From the NCBI GenBank assembly GCA_016722525.1, contig JADKJB010000002.1, positions 1 to 30,748 of the forward strand: a DNA stretch of 30,748 nucleotides. The letters are read 5' to 3'. Source of the stretch: Bacteroidota bacterium (GTDB lineage: Bacteria; Bacteroidota; Bacteroidia; AKYH767-A; OLB10). Below, in pieces: positions 1-8,530 of the stretch. The notes under the pieces were generated by a model. The model worked only from the letters and a program-made list of their open reading frames with translations, had not been told where the DNA came from and did not search any database. Position 1 is the first letter of the stretch. Each line of letters begins with the position of its first letter. Position numbers and translations under genes: made by a program.

Positions 1-442
1 CAGAAATAAAATTCTGCTCATACTGCACCTTAAATCCGGTATTCAAATATAAGTTGTTGGCTGAGCTATTTGTTTTAGCAGTTTCTAAAAGTAATCCTCC
101 TGAATTGGTTTCGACACAAAAGTTTTTGCAGGCATCTATGAGCTTTCTTCCAATGCCATTGTCGCGAAAGGGTTCAGCAACAAACAGATCATTCAATAGC
201 CATTGGTGTATTAATTTCACGGATGAAAAAATGGGAAACAGTTGCACAAATCCCGAGAAACTACCATTGGGTTCAACAGCAATAAAAACGATGGATTCGT
301 TTTTATGCAAGCGATCACTTAAAAAATCAAGAGCTGATTTTAAATCTGAATTTTGCCCATAAAAAATACGATACTCATTGAATAGTTCAGCCAGAGATTC
401 CAGGTCGTGCGGCTTTGCAATTCGAATTAATGTGCTGCTCAT
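1..442 (-). CDS. GNAT family N-acetyltransferase (3' truncated by window edge)
   Basis: The minus-strand frame from ATG at 442 runs open for 147 codons off the left edge. It begins MSSTLIRIAKPHDLESLAEL and has the GNAT layout: an N-terminal strand with acidic helix, a central strand (residues about 50-60), and an acetyl-CoA loop of the type V(A)xxFRxxGIGxxLI near residues 95-108 (AEPFRDNGIGRKLI). This is followed by a C-terminal NNLYLNTGF segment typical of the last GNAT helix and strand. The family transfers acetyl from acetyl-CoA to an amine; the substrate cannot be told. About 10-20 residues are probably missing. No operon partner is visible. Confidence 0.85.
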   Translation of the reverse strand, partial: MSSTLIRIAKPHDLESLAELFNEYRIFYGQNSDLKSALDFLSDRLHKNESIVFIAVEPNGSFSGFVQLFPIFSSVKLIHQWLLNDLFVAEPFRDNGIGRKLIDACKNFCVETNSGGLLLETAKTNSSANNLYLNTGFKVQYEQNFIS

Positions 443-549
443 GTCTCGGAATAGTATTTAAAGGTGATCAAAAAACAATTCAAAACACTATGTCAAAAAT
501 AAAAACTAGTTACACATTTACTATAAACTCTTTTGTTGACTGAAAGAGT

Positions 550-1005
550 TTACTTTACCTCAAGCATCATTTTTTTAATGACAGGAACCGGACCCGGGCA
601 GTGCTGCGAATGACAAGCCAGGCAAGATGAAACCATGTTGTTGTAGGTCTCGACACGTGTTTCGGGCGTGGATGTTGCATAGTTCTTAACGGCCATCACA
701 TACAAATCTGCAAACTGTTTGTAATATTCACTCTTACTCACGCCATCCGAAATTTTCGCTGTGTGAACTTTGTCGAACCCTACAGGATACGCAGCAGGTG
801 CTTTTCCTACCTTGATATCGGCCTTCGCATCAGTGGTGTATTTCTGCATGTCACGCATTAATTTCGACAGTTCACTCGATCCGTTTGGGTTCACGTCGGT
901 GGTGTCGGCGAGAGCCGATGTGATAGCACTTTCAGGATGGATGGTTTGGAAGACCAGTACTCCTATAAATAAAATTAATCCTACTAGTATGATTTTTGTT
1001 TTCAT
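550..1005 (-). CDS. Small periplasmic c-type cytochrome with C-terminal heme motif
   Basis: 151 residues. Residues 1-20 form an uncleaved anchor or a signal peptide (MKTKIILVGLILFIGVLVFQ), so the rest is periplasmic. A single heme-binding CxxCH (C128-L-A-C131-H132) sits near the C-terminus and is followed by SQHCPGP. A C-terminal heme site after a helical region is the arrangement of class II (cytochrome c'-like) proteins, so a helical-bundle electron carrier is likely. The partner is unknown. It is a stand-alone gene transcribed away from the left edge. The -7 box TAAATTTG at 1023-1030 fits a start at 1005. Family placement beyond 'c-type cytochrome' is inference. Confidence 0.8.
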   Translation of the reverse strand: MKTKIILVGLILFIGVLVFQTIHPESAITSALADTTDVNPNGSSELSKLMRDMQKYTTDAKADIKVGKAPAAYPVGFDKVHTAKISDGVSKSEYYKQFADLYVMAVKNYATSTPETRVETYNNMVSSCLACHSQHCPGPVPVIKKMMLEVK

Positions 1006-1022
1006 TTTTCTCTTTCAACTAA

Positions 1023-1030
1023 CAAATTTA
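1023..1030 (-). promoter_or_regulatory. Bacteroidota -7 box for the c-type cytochrome gene
   Basis: Read on the minus strand this is TAAATTTG, an exact match to TAnnTTTG, 17 bases before the ATG at 1005. A TTTTG occurs 24 bases upstream, slightly farther than usual for the -33 element, so the -33 call is weak. Confidence 0.45.
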
Positions 1031-1062
1031 CAATGCACTCAATCAATTCATGAGCAAAACTA

Positions 1063-1110
1063 AAGAACTAAGAACCAAGAACCAAGCAACAAAAGAACCA
1101 AAAAACTAAA
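1063..1110. repeat. Short degenerate AAGAACC-type direct repeat between genes
   Basis: The stretch between the cytochrome promoter and the end of the peptidase gene repeats 'agaacca' four times imperfectly (AAGAACTAAGAACCAAGAACC and following). It is low complexity with no coding potential and may be slippage-derived. Confidence 0.5.
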
Positions 1111-1114
1111 ATGT

Positions 1115-3160
1115 TTACCAAATTTTCACCCGATCCCCCACACTTCTCCACATTTTATCACCTTCTTTGATTTCGAAAGTGGTGAAGAATTCATCCATGT
1201 TCACCAAGGGTCCAATGACTCTGAATTTCGCAGGAGAGTGTTCGTTACTCTTTACCTGTGCAGCAAGCGATTCAGGACGCTCATTGATCATCCACGCAAG
1301 TGCATAACCCAGAAAGAATCTTTTGTCGGGAGTTAAACCACCAACAACTTGTTTGTCCTGATACTGCTTAGTTTTTTTGAATGCTTCATAACCCATCATG
1401 ACACCACCTATATCGGCAATATTTTCACCCTGAGTTAACTCTCCGTTAATAGTAAGACTATCTACTACCACATAACTATTAAACTGATCAACGACCATTT
1501 TTGTTTTTGCAAAAAACTTAGAGCTGTCCTCACTGGTCCACCAGTTGTTCAAATTCCCTTGATCATCATACTGACTTCCCTGATCATCAAACCCATGAGT
1601 AATTTCATGTCCGAATGTGGAACCACCAATCATAGAATAGAGGATGGCATCATCAGCCAAAACTCTTTCGTATCCGGGAACAATGATGTTGGAACCGGGA
1701 ACAACAATCTCATTATTGGAAGGGTTGTAATAAGCGTTGTAGGTTTGTGGCGTCATTTCCCATACGGTTCTGTCAACCGGCTTACCATATTTATCAATCA
1801 TGTATTTCATTTCCCATACATTCGCGCTAATAACGTTGCGTACATACGATGTTCGGTCTGTTTGCAGGGAGCTCATATCTTTCCACTTATCAGGATAACC
1901 AACCTTCATGACAATTGAATTTAATTTCACCAGGGCCTTTTCCTTAGTAGCAGCACTCATCCAGTCGAGTTGCTTGATACGTTCAGCATACACCACTTTA
2001 ATGGCATCTCCAATTTCAGTAAGTTTTTCCTTGGTTCCTTTTGGAAGATATTCATCCACATAAACCTGTCCAATCAGTTCCCCCAATGAATTGTTGGTTT
2101 GATCGGTAACGCGCTTCCATCTTGGACGAGGCTCTTTTACACCACGCATAGTGGTACTGTAAAAACTAAAGTTCTCATTGTAAGTTTTATCATCCAGGTA
2201 ACTGGCCAGCCCACGTACCAGTTGAAACTTCAAATAATCTTTCCATACATCCATCGGAACGGATTTTAAATATCCATTCCATGCATTAACAACTTCCGGC
2301 TGACCAACAATTACTGAATCTGCATTCATGAGTCCAACTGTTGACATGAATGAATTCCAGTCAAAATTCGGAGTTGATTTTTTCAATGCAGCAACATCCA
2401 TCTTGTTATAATTCTCATGAGGATCGCGGGTATCTTCTCTCTTACGAGATGCTTTGGCAATTGATGTTTCAAGTTTAAATACATTCTCAGAGGCTGCTTT
2501 TGATTTCGCTTCATCATAACCCATGATGGCAAACATGTTGGTGAGATACGTTTTGAATTTCTCACGGATGTTAACTGTTCTTTCATCAGTATCAACATAA
2601 AAAGTCCGGTCAGGCAAACTTAATCCGCCCTGCGAAATAAAAATGGCGTATTTGCTGCTGATTTTATCATCCTGCCCAACATAAAAACCAAATATTGGAG
2701 ATGCTGAAAGCATATGTACCGTAGCCGTTGCCTTTGCAAAACTTGCTGCATCGGTGATGCCATCAATCATATCCATTTCCGGTTTCAGATTTGCTAACCC
2801 CGCAGCGTTAATAGTTACACTATCCATTCCTGAATAAAAGAAATCGCCTATTTTTTGCTTGTTACTTCCTTTCTCGGCGTCCTTAATAGAAGCTGAATTT
2901 TCACAAATTTGCTTTACCTGTGCATTGATGGTGTCCCTGATTAATTGCCATAGTCCATTGCTCTGCTCGCTCGCCGGAATGGGATTATTCTTAAACCAGC
3001 CATTGTTGGCATACAGGAAAAAGTCGTCTCCGGGACGAATGGTGGAGTCGATGTTTGCAGCCAGGAAGTCCGGACCATCTGTTGTAACTGGCTGTTTATC
3101 AGACCCGCATGAAGCAAAGAATAAGGCAGGTAGAAGAAGTGCAAGGCAATATTTTTTCAT
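1115..3160 (-). CDS. M13 family zinc metallopeptidase (neprilysin/PepO-like), lipoprotein
   Basis: 681 residues from ATG 3160. An ATG at 3238 would add 26 residues, but a well-formed promoter lies inside that extension (3182-3212), and the 3160 start gives a clean lipoprotein signal (KKYCLALLLPALFFASC, acylated Cys about residue 18). It is a full-length M13 endopeptidase: N-terminal domain ending before an NAYYNP motif, then the zinc site HEITH at about residues 518-522, the third ligand in ENIADIGG (Glu about 579), and a C-terminal DRVKIW ending. M13 enzymes cleave peptides on the N-terminal side of hydrophobic residues. Here the enzyme would be tethered to the outer or inner membrane and face the periplasm or exterior. 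No frameshifts; monocistronic. Confidence 0.95.
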   Translation of the reverse strand: MKKYCLALLLPALFFASCGSDKQPVTTDGPDFLAANIDSTIRPGDDFFLYANNGWFKNNPIPASEQSNGLWQLIRDTINAQVKQICENSASIKDAEKGSNKQKIGDFFYSGMDSVTINAAGLANLKPEMDMIDGITDAASFAKATATVHMLSASPIFGFYVGQDDKISSKYAIFISQGGLSLPDRTFYVDTDERTVNIREKFKTYLTNMFAIMGYDEAKSKAASENVFKLETSIAKASRKREDTRDPHENYNKMDVAALKKSTPNFDWNSFMSTVGLMNADSVIVGQPEVVNAWNGYLKSVPMDVWKDYLKFQLVRGLASYLDDKTYNENFSFYSTTMRGVKEPRPRWKRVTDQTNNSLGELIGQVYVDEYLPKGTKEKLTEIGDAIKVVYAERIKQLDWMSAATKEKALVKLNSIVMKVGYPDKWKDMSSLQTDRTSYVRNVISANVWEMKYMIDKYGKPVDRTVWEMTPQTYNAYYNPSNNEIVVPGSNIIVPGYERVLADDAILYSMIGGSTFGHEITHGFDDQGSQYDDQGNLNNWWTSEDSSKFFAKTKMVVDQFNSYVVVDSLTINGELTQGENIADIGGVMMGYEAFKKTKQYQDKQVVGGLTPDKRFFLGYALAWMINERPESLAAQVKSNEHSPAKFRVIGPLVNMDEFFTTFEIKEGDKMWRSVGDRVKIW

Positions 3161-3181
3161 AGGAGGGAAGTTATTTGCCTG

Positions 3182-3212
3182 CAAAAATAGAGAATTATGG
3201 GCATCTCTCAAA
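3182..3212 (-). promoter_or_regulatory. Bacteroidota promoter for the M13 peptidase
   Basis: Minus strand TTTG (3212-3209), 19-base spacer, TATTTTTG (3189-3182). This is an exact TAnnTTTG -7 box with a correctly spaced -33 element. Transcription would begin about 15 bases before the ATG at 3160, which rules out the longer reading frame. Confidence 0.75.
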
Positions 3213-3374
3213 ACTAACTTTCCCTTGATTCGAAACATTATTTGGTGGTATTAAATATTCTCTCTATTTTTAACTATTGGTTTTTGCTGCGGAATGGCAC
3301 TTTGTACTGAACAAATACATTCTTTATCCAACTAAAAGTTTTTTTAGACTTTACTATTTTAAATTATAAATGTA

Positions 3375-4352
3375 ATGAGGAAAGCTATTTTATTTATTTT
3401 CGGATTGATTTTGACCAGCAATTTAGTTGCTCAAATTAGTATTAACATGGGGTTAATTGCCTGTTACCCCTTTACCGGAAATGCTCAGGATCAGAGCGGA
3501 AATGGGCATCATGGCACTCTTTACGGGCCTTTGCTGGCAACCGATCGTTTTTCGAATCCCGGAAGTGCTTATCATTTTGATGGTGTTAACGATTACATCG
3601 ATTTAGGTTTGTTTTCCGGATTTACGCAATCTAATGAATTTTCTATCAGTGTATGGATTCAGCCACAACAAGTGAAGCTGCAAACGATACTCATGTTAAA
3701 TCCCGATAACTTTACTGATAGGTTCAATGCAATGGCTTATTACAGTCACAACGGTGTTTCATCTACCATTTGGGATTATGGAAATTGTAATGCAGGTGGC
3801 AGACTCATACAGGTAGGAACAATTTTTTCGAATGCATGGCAACACTGGGTTTATACTGTGCATCCCTTAACAGGCATGAAGGTTTATAAAAACGGTGTGC
3901 TTACTAATTCTCAAACAACAAGTTCAACATTGATAAACCGCCAAAGGAATTTGTGGATAGGCGGTGGATTTGATGCTGCGATGGCGCCATTTTATTTTCA
4001 TGGAATAATTGATGACATGCGCTTGTATGATCGGGCCGTTACCCCTTCAGAAGTGGCAACACTTTTTACATTGGAATCATTATGTACTCCAACAAATGTG
4101 GAAGAAACGGCACCGGGGAAAGCGAATTATTTGGTAACAGTCGACCATGACGTAATTAAGATTAACGTATTACCATCGGCACCATCATCAACGTTCACTT
4201 TGCAAAATGCTGAAGGGAAACAAATCTTTAAAAAGGAAAATATTTCAGGCGGCGATTATTTCGAGATTACTTCCGAAAATATTTCTAATGGATTGCTTAT
4301 TTATTCTTTCAAATCCAAGCATGGAATGATAGCAGGCAAAGTGATTTATTGA
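3375..4352 (+). CDS. Secreted LamG (concanavalin A-like) domain protein with T9SS-like C-terminus
   Basis: 325 residues with a signal peptide ending near LTSNLVAQ (about residue 20). Residues about 28-235 form a LamG/laminin-G-3 jelly roll: it opens LIACYPFTGNAQDQSGNGHHG, continues with FDGVNDYIDLG and FSISVWIQP, and ends with GIIDDMRLYDRAVTPSEV, the standard LamG_3 closing motif. Residues about 240-325 form a small beta domain ending GLLIYSFKSKHGMIAGKVIY, which resembles type IX secretion (por/type A) sorting tails. It is probably exported to the cell surface and may bind glycan or another ligand; the ligand is unknown. It stands alone, convergent with the cupin-GNAT gene. An ATG 5 bases upstream (3370) is immediately followed by a stop, so 3375 is the usable start. 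Confidence 0.85.
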   Translation: MRKAILFIFGLILTSNLVAQISINMGLIACYPFTGNAQDQSGNGHHGTLYGPLLATDRFSNPGSAYHFDGVNDYIDLGLFSGFTQSNEFSISVWIQPQQVKLQTILMLNPDNFTDRFNAMAYYSHNGVSSTIWDYGNCNAGGRLIQVGTIFSNAWQHWVYTVHPLTGMKVYKNGVLTNSQTTSSTLINRQRNLWIGGGFDAAMAPFYFHGIIDDMRLYDRAVTPSEVATLFTLESLCTPTNVEETAPGKANYLVTVDHDVIKINVLPSAPSSTFTLQNAEGKQIFKKENISGGDYFEITSENISNGLLIYSFKSKHGMIAGKVIY

Positions 4353-4410
4353 AGTGCCCGTAAATAAGATTTTGTAGTTGAAAAAAATCGAATCTCCTTC
4401 CGAATTTAAT

Positions 4411-5192
4411 TTACCTGTCTAATACCATTTTAATATTAGCCCGTACATAATGACCGGGCTCCATAGGCATTTCAATAAACCCGAAATTTTTATAAAGATG
4501 AATTGCAGCGGCTAATTGAGTATTGGAAAATAGAATGAGTCGATGAATGTTATTTTGTTTTGCAAAATCCAAACAATATTTCAACAGCACCTTTCCCAAT
4601 CCTGAGCCCTGAAATTCTCCGGTAACAGCCATTTTGCCCAATTCAAAAGTAGTTTCATTGATCTTTAGCAGAGAAGCCGTTCCAATGATTTGGTGGTGAT
4701 GTTTTAAATAAAATATTTTTCCGCCTTTATCAATAATTTCCGATTGGGGATTTGAAAGTTGTTGGATATCGGTCGCCTCCACACTGAAAATACTTTTTCA
4801 ACCATTCCTCATTTAAATCTTTAATCGGTTTTTCTAACCCTTTCGCATATTCAATAATTTCATAGCGATCGTTTTTTGCAGGTGGTTCAGTTACGACTAA
4901 AAAAATTAAATTTGTTTTGCCAGTATTAGCAATGGTATGATAGCTTTTTTTGGGAACAAGAAAGGTTTCGTCAGCATGGAGAAAAAATATACTTCCATCC
5001 AGATTAAAAGTTGCGTTCCTTGAAGTACATAGAATACTTGCTGAGAGTGACAATGAAAATGTATAATTTCTTTCGACCCGGGTGGCATGGACTCTCGTTT
5101 AATTTGCAGGAATCATTTTCATGAAGTACCCAGCCTTCACAATTATTCCCCCATTGGTAATGACTATTTTTTATTGCTGATTCCATATCCAT
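4411..5192 (-). CDS. Cupin domain joined to GNAT acetyltransferase (three frameshifts)
   Basis: Three overlapping minus-strand frames together make one protein of about 260 residues. Part 1 (from ATG 5192) gives MDMESAIKNSHYQWGNNCEGW. After a break near 5108 the frame continues as RESMPPGSKEIIHFHCHSQQ, the cupin metal motif with His residues. After a break near 5015 it continues as ATFNLDGSIFFLHADETFLV and a second cupin strand set ending LVVTEPPAKNDR. It then runs in the same frame, with no stop, into a GNAT N-terminus (LNEEWLKKYF). A third break at the T4 run 4787-4790 leads to VEATDIQQLSNP and the acetyl-CoA loop GEFQGSGLGK. All three breaks are explained by one missing base each. The cupin half may bind metal or a small ligand; the GNAT half acetylates an unknown amine. 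Either it is a true fusion or a fourth indel hides a stop/start between the two. Confidence 0.75.
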
Positions 5193-5224
5193 TTTGAATT
5201 TTTAAAACAGTTAAATTTAAAAGC

Positions 5225-5872
5225 TCAGGAAGCAATTTTATGTTTTTTAATCAATTTCACTACTTGAATACCTGCCAACAAAATAAAAATTATAGGCAAG
5301 ATATAATAATTCCCTAAAGTTATAAATAGCATGGAAGTACCAATGGCTTGAGAAATGGCTAGCGCAAATAAATACATGCCCGTTGTGGTTCCAATTAATG
5401 CTCCTGATAAAAAAACTAAGTTGAGTAAATTTCCTGCTGACAAATAATTATTTTCGACTAAATAAATGTTCCATCCTGCCCAGAAAGGGATTTGAATAAA
5501 ATTTAAACAACTCAAAATTACACCGGAAACAAATAATTGAAAGAGCGTTTTGTCTGTAAAGGATACCGGCGATTTGCCATTTGAGCCTGTTGGGTTGATA
5601 TAAAAATTGTAGGCGAGTAGAAGTAAAAATACAACAGTGAGCACTTCAAAAGTAAAGACCAGTTTTTTCATTGATAGCAACCACTGTGCAAGTTGAAGCG
5701 TAACAAAAATCACAATGGCTTCAATAGTAATTATGCCGAGTACCAGTACCGCGAAGGGTAAAAATCCCTGATCAATCAGAAGTTTGGTGGCGAGGATATT
5801 TAAATATCCAAAGGGAATAGATCCAATAAAGCTGACTACTAAACCGGCCAGAAAATTTTTCAGCAATTTCAT
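5225..5872 (-). CDS. LysE/RhtB-type amino acid exporter
   Basis: 215 residues, almost entirely hydrophobic, with about six membrane helices. The N-terminus FLAGLVVSFIGSIPFGYLN carries the LysE-superfamily signature (small residues then a P-x-G-x-x-N-type motif at the end of helix 1). The C-terminus is basic (KLIKKHKIAS), as expected for an inner-membrane protein. LysE proteins export amino acids or small amines. The start codon lies one base after the stop of the ATP-grasp ligase, so the two are almost certainly cotranscribed and may act on the same product. The exported compound cannot be told from sequence. Confidence 0.8.
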   Translation of the reverse strand: MKLLKNFLAGLVVSFIGSIPFGYLNILATKLLIDQGFLPFAVLVLGIITIEAIVIFVTLQLAQWLLSMKKLVFTFEVLTVVFLLLLAYNFYINPTGSNGKSPVSFTDKTLFQLFVSGVILSCLNFIQIPFWAGWNIYLVENNYLSAGNLLNLVFLSGALIGTTTGMYLFALAISQAIGTSMLFITLGNYYILPIIFILLAGIQVVKLIKKHKIAS

Positions 5873-5873
5873 T

Positions 5874-6920
5874 TTATGAAAAGGCGTTGAGTTTTTTAAT
5901 TTGAGCCGAGTTGGCTTTTAGCATGGAGATTCCTTCGGATAGCGACAAACAGTTTACACTTGCTTTTATGTTCTGAGCGCTGATTTGAAAAAGAATTTTT
6001 TGATGTCTGGCGATCTCCTTCCATGCATAAAACAGGGAATGGCCGGGATCATAAATATGTGTGGGTTCACTTCCTGCACCATTGAGTTCAATAATAGAAA
6101 AGTTTTTCCCGTTTTCAAGTTCCTCTAGTGTGTTGTATTTAATATCCAGCCTGCCGAAATAGAATTCAGGAATTTGCAAACAAATTTTATTTATGGATGC
6201 TTGCATTTTTTCATTGGCCCATATCGAGGCATCATTAAATTTAGCCCCTCTGGCATGGTTGCCGTAGGGAACCAGGTTTATGAGTTCCCCACGGGAAGGA
6301 ATCGAATTCAATTTTTCTCCATAGATTTCCTGTAAAGCAGGAAGTTGCATATAATATCTTGGATTTATTTCTAGCAATTCCCTGATGGTTTGAATCCCAT
6401 CACCAATTACTATCAGAAACTCTTTAGTGACAATACCTGAAATAGTACCATTTTCACTTTCCGGATAGCGTACATAAAAAATTCCGACTTCGTTTGGAAA
6501 CTCCACAAAAGGCTGAATAAGGAAATCAACTTGAATTTTAGAAATATAACTCCTTAACAACTCATCACTATCAATTTTTTGAATGGCTAACCCCCTCAGT
6601 CCAATATCAGGTTTCGCGATAATGGGATAGGTGAAATTTGAATTCTTTATTCCGGCTTTAACAAGTTCAAATGGTGTCTTTGCGGAGAAAAGTAACGTCT
6701 CGGGGTACGTGCCTTTTGGCAGTTGGTCGTAAATTTTCTTTTTTGATTCCATCAGAAAACCGCCATTTTCAATTTTAGGATTGGCAGCTGTAAAATAAAA
6801 AAAAGATTTCGATTTAAGTGCGTAATATAGCCATATAAAATAGATCGGGAAGTATACCATCCCAAAAGGCCAGTATTCCCAATTGATGATTTTGTGTACT
6901 GCCAGTCTCGCTTTTTTCAC
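5874..6920 (-). CDS. ATP-grasp ligase-like protein (D-Ala-D-Ala ligase-like fold)
   Basis: 348 residues. The N-terminal 50 residues are basic-aromatic with one possible membrane-associated segment (WPFGMVYFPIYFIWLYYAL). The ATP-grasp core follows: FTYPIIAKPDIGLRG (lysine of the nucleotide-binding loop, about residue 108), the lid segment VDFLIQPFV, then FGRLDIKY (first Mg ligand) and FSIIELNGAGSEPTHIYDP (the E-x-N Mg-binding motif), which is the canonical end of the fold. ATP-grasp enzymes ligate a carboxylate to an amine or thiol through an acyl-phosphate. It starts 9 bases after the NRDE gene and ends 1 base before the LysE exporter. It is not a housekeeping Ddl (odd N-terminus and context). 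The substrate is unknown. Confidence 0.8.
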   Translation of the reverse strand: MKKARLAVHKIINWEYWPFGMVYFPIYFIWLYYALKSKSFFYFTAANPKIENGGFLMESKKKIYDQLPKGTYPETLLFSAKTPFELVKAGIKNSNFTYPIIAKPDIGLRGLAIQKIDSDELLRSYISKIQVDFLIQPFVEFPNEVGIFYVRYPESENGTISGIVTKEFLIVIGDGIQTIRELLEINPRYYMQLPALQEIYGEKLNSIPSRGELINLVPYGNHARGAKFNDASIWANEKMQASINKICLQIPEFYFGRLDIKYNTLEELENGKNFSIIELNGAGSEPTHIYDPGHSLFYAWKEIARHQKILFQISAQNIKASVNCLSLSEGISMLKANSAQIKKLNAFS

Positions 6921-6929
6921 AAATGGGCT

Positions 6930-7639
6930 TCAGATAATGATGAATGAATTCGAAAACTCTTCAGCCAGCAAAATGTCATGATAGAAAAGACTCACTTTAT
7001 TTTTTTCAATTACAGCCTGAGTAATGCTTTGGGTTTTAACAACGTTATCTCTGTTTATCAGGAGCCCATTCTCATTGTCGTTGTTTTGTGTGTTCAAATG
7101 AAAATCTCTCATTTTTAATTCATCAGGAAATTTATTTTGTTGCTGAAATTGCCCGAACCACACTTCTCTTTGTTTGCTAATTTCTTCGCTGTACAAGGTG
7201 ACTGAAGACCAGATGTGATTTTCTCGGATTCAAATTCATCACAATGCTTTTTAAAGGAGTCCCACCTTAACTGAAACAACCGGGAATCAGTAAACACGAT
7301 CAAAGTAAAAGGTTCAATATTAAATAAATCTATAGTTTCCCACCCGTCCAGCACCGATTCATGACTCAAAATATCGAGCAGAATTAAACCACGACTCTTT
7401 AGATAACTTTTTTGTTGCTGATGTTTTTGAAACGCACCATTCAGCAACACCGCCACATTTGCATTTTCATCAACAGCAAACCAGGTTCCACCGGCAAGGG
7501 GGTCCTGAGGAAAGCATATTTTTTTATTATTTATTGTAAAGAGATTCGGTTTGTAGGAAGCGGGACGTGTGGTTTTTTCGTCGCGATTGGAGGTGATGAT
7601 GTATTTATTTCCGCTTTTTACAAAAGTTACTGTACACAT
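6930..7639 (-). CDS. NRDE family protein (TANGO2-like), one frameshift
   Basis: It starts MCTVTFVKSGNKYIITSNRDE, the NRDE signature at residues about 18-21, which is the defining N-terminus (Cys2) of the TANGO2/NRDE family. The frame is lost near 7211 (…ESEKIT). One extra base there restores SWSSVTLYSEEISKQREVWF and the C-terminal NTQNNDNENGLLI, giving about 236 residues, a normal family length. The fold resembles N-terminal nucleophile hydrolases with Cys2 as the possible nucleophile; the biochemical role in bacteria is unsettled (heme trafficking has been proposed for relatives). Its start overlaps the end of the DinB gene by 13 bases, an arrangement suggesting translational coupling. Confidence 0.85.
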
Positions 7640-8106
7640 TGCTTTCTATATTTGATGGTAGATGGGGCAACACCAAAATTATCGGAAACAACTAATGAAT
7701 TAAAAACAACTAAAGCCACTTTTATGAGTGCCTGGTGATGAATGCAATGTTCGAGATTGTATAAAAGTTCACGAAAATAATTGGTTTGGAAAACTCCTGC
7801 ATCACTTTCCAGGGTCAATGTTTTATTCTCTTTTTTAATTTGAATGGTTATTTCATTCAAACAGGCCATTGCTACTTCCGGGTTATTTTCTATGAGTTTG
7901 TTTCTTTCTCTTTTGTCATAATTTATAACTCCGGTTTCATATTGATTTAAAAGGCATTGAAAAAGTTCAATAATATGACGGGTGTGCTCTCCAATGGTAG
8001 ATCCACTTAATTCCACACAGGGCTTGCAATATTCTTCAGGAGCTATTTGTTGGATAGAGCCCAGTAGATCATGGAGCGTAACTTGTGTATCTGTAATTAA
8101 TTTCAT
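7627..8106 (-). CDS. DinB family four-helix metal-binding protein
   Basis: 159 residues. The helices carry the DinB/YfiT-type metal-ligand histidines: GEHTRHIIELF (about residues 38-48) and HCIHHQALIK (about 120-129). Such proteins bind a divalent metal in a four-helix bundle, and some members are thiol transferases; the substrate here is unknown. It overlaps the DoxX gene by four bases (ATGA) and the NRDE gene by 13, so it sits in the middle of a tightly coupled operon. Confidence 0.8.
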   Translation of the reverse strand: MKLITDTQVTLHDLLGSIQQIAPEEYCKPCVELSGSTIGEHTRHIIELFQCLLNQYETGVINYDKRERNKLIENNPEVAMACLNEITIQIKKENKTLTLESDAGVFQTNYFRELLYNLEHCIHHQALIKVALVVFNSLVVSDNFGVAPSTIKYRKQCVQ

Positions 8107-8492
8107 ATTCCGACTGACTTTGCCAGCAAAGATAGTTGATTTCGGTTAATAAATAGAAGAAAGGAACAACAAATCAGCGTAATCAAGGCATATATAAACA
8201 GTTGTCCCCCATCCCCCATAATCTCGATACCTAGAATAAATAAATGCGAAGCCAGAGCACCGGCCATTACTCCGGCACCAATTAAGGCGCCCCATACGGT
8301 AGTGCGGGGATAAAGCAGTAGAATTCCTGCAAATAGCTCCGCCACTCCCGATACTATGCGTCCCCACGGCTCTACCCCCAGTGTACTGAAAATGAAAACA
8401 GATTCTGTACTGGCACTAAATTTAAAGTAAAGTGTTTGAAGCATTATCAACGCAGGAATGATGCGCAGCAACCAAATTCCAATTGATTTCAT
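8103..8492 (-). CDS. DoxX family integral membrane protein
   Basis: 129 residues with four predicted membrane helices. The pattern LLRIIPALIMLQTLYFKF…GVAELFAGILLLYPRTTVWGALIGAGVMAGALASHLF is that of the DoxX/DoxD-like family (broken here by family-typical loops). These small membrane proteins are linked to quinone or thiol redox and to peroxide resistance in some bacteria, but no reaction is established for this branch. It lies 38 bases downstream of the YHS gene and overlaps the DinB start by four bases. Confidence 0.8.
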   Translation of the reverse strand: MKSIGIWLLRIIPALIMLQTLYFKFSASTESVFIFSTLGVEPWGRIVSGVAELFAGILLLYPRTTVWGALIGAGVMAGALASHLFILGIEIMGDGGQLFIYALITLICCSFLLFINRNQLSLLAKSVGI

Positions 8493-8530
8493 AGAGCGTG
8501 TAATTAAATTAAATAATTGCTATTGCTTTC

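Noticed and set aside
54..362. 102-codon plus-strand frame at the left edge
   Set aside because: It is the antisense shadow of the GNAT gene (1-442 minus), which has clear family motifs.
770..1063. 97-codon plus-strand frame
   Set aside because: Antisense to the c-type cytochrome; no recognisable protein.
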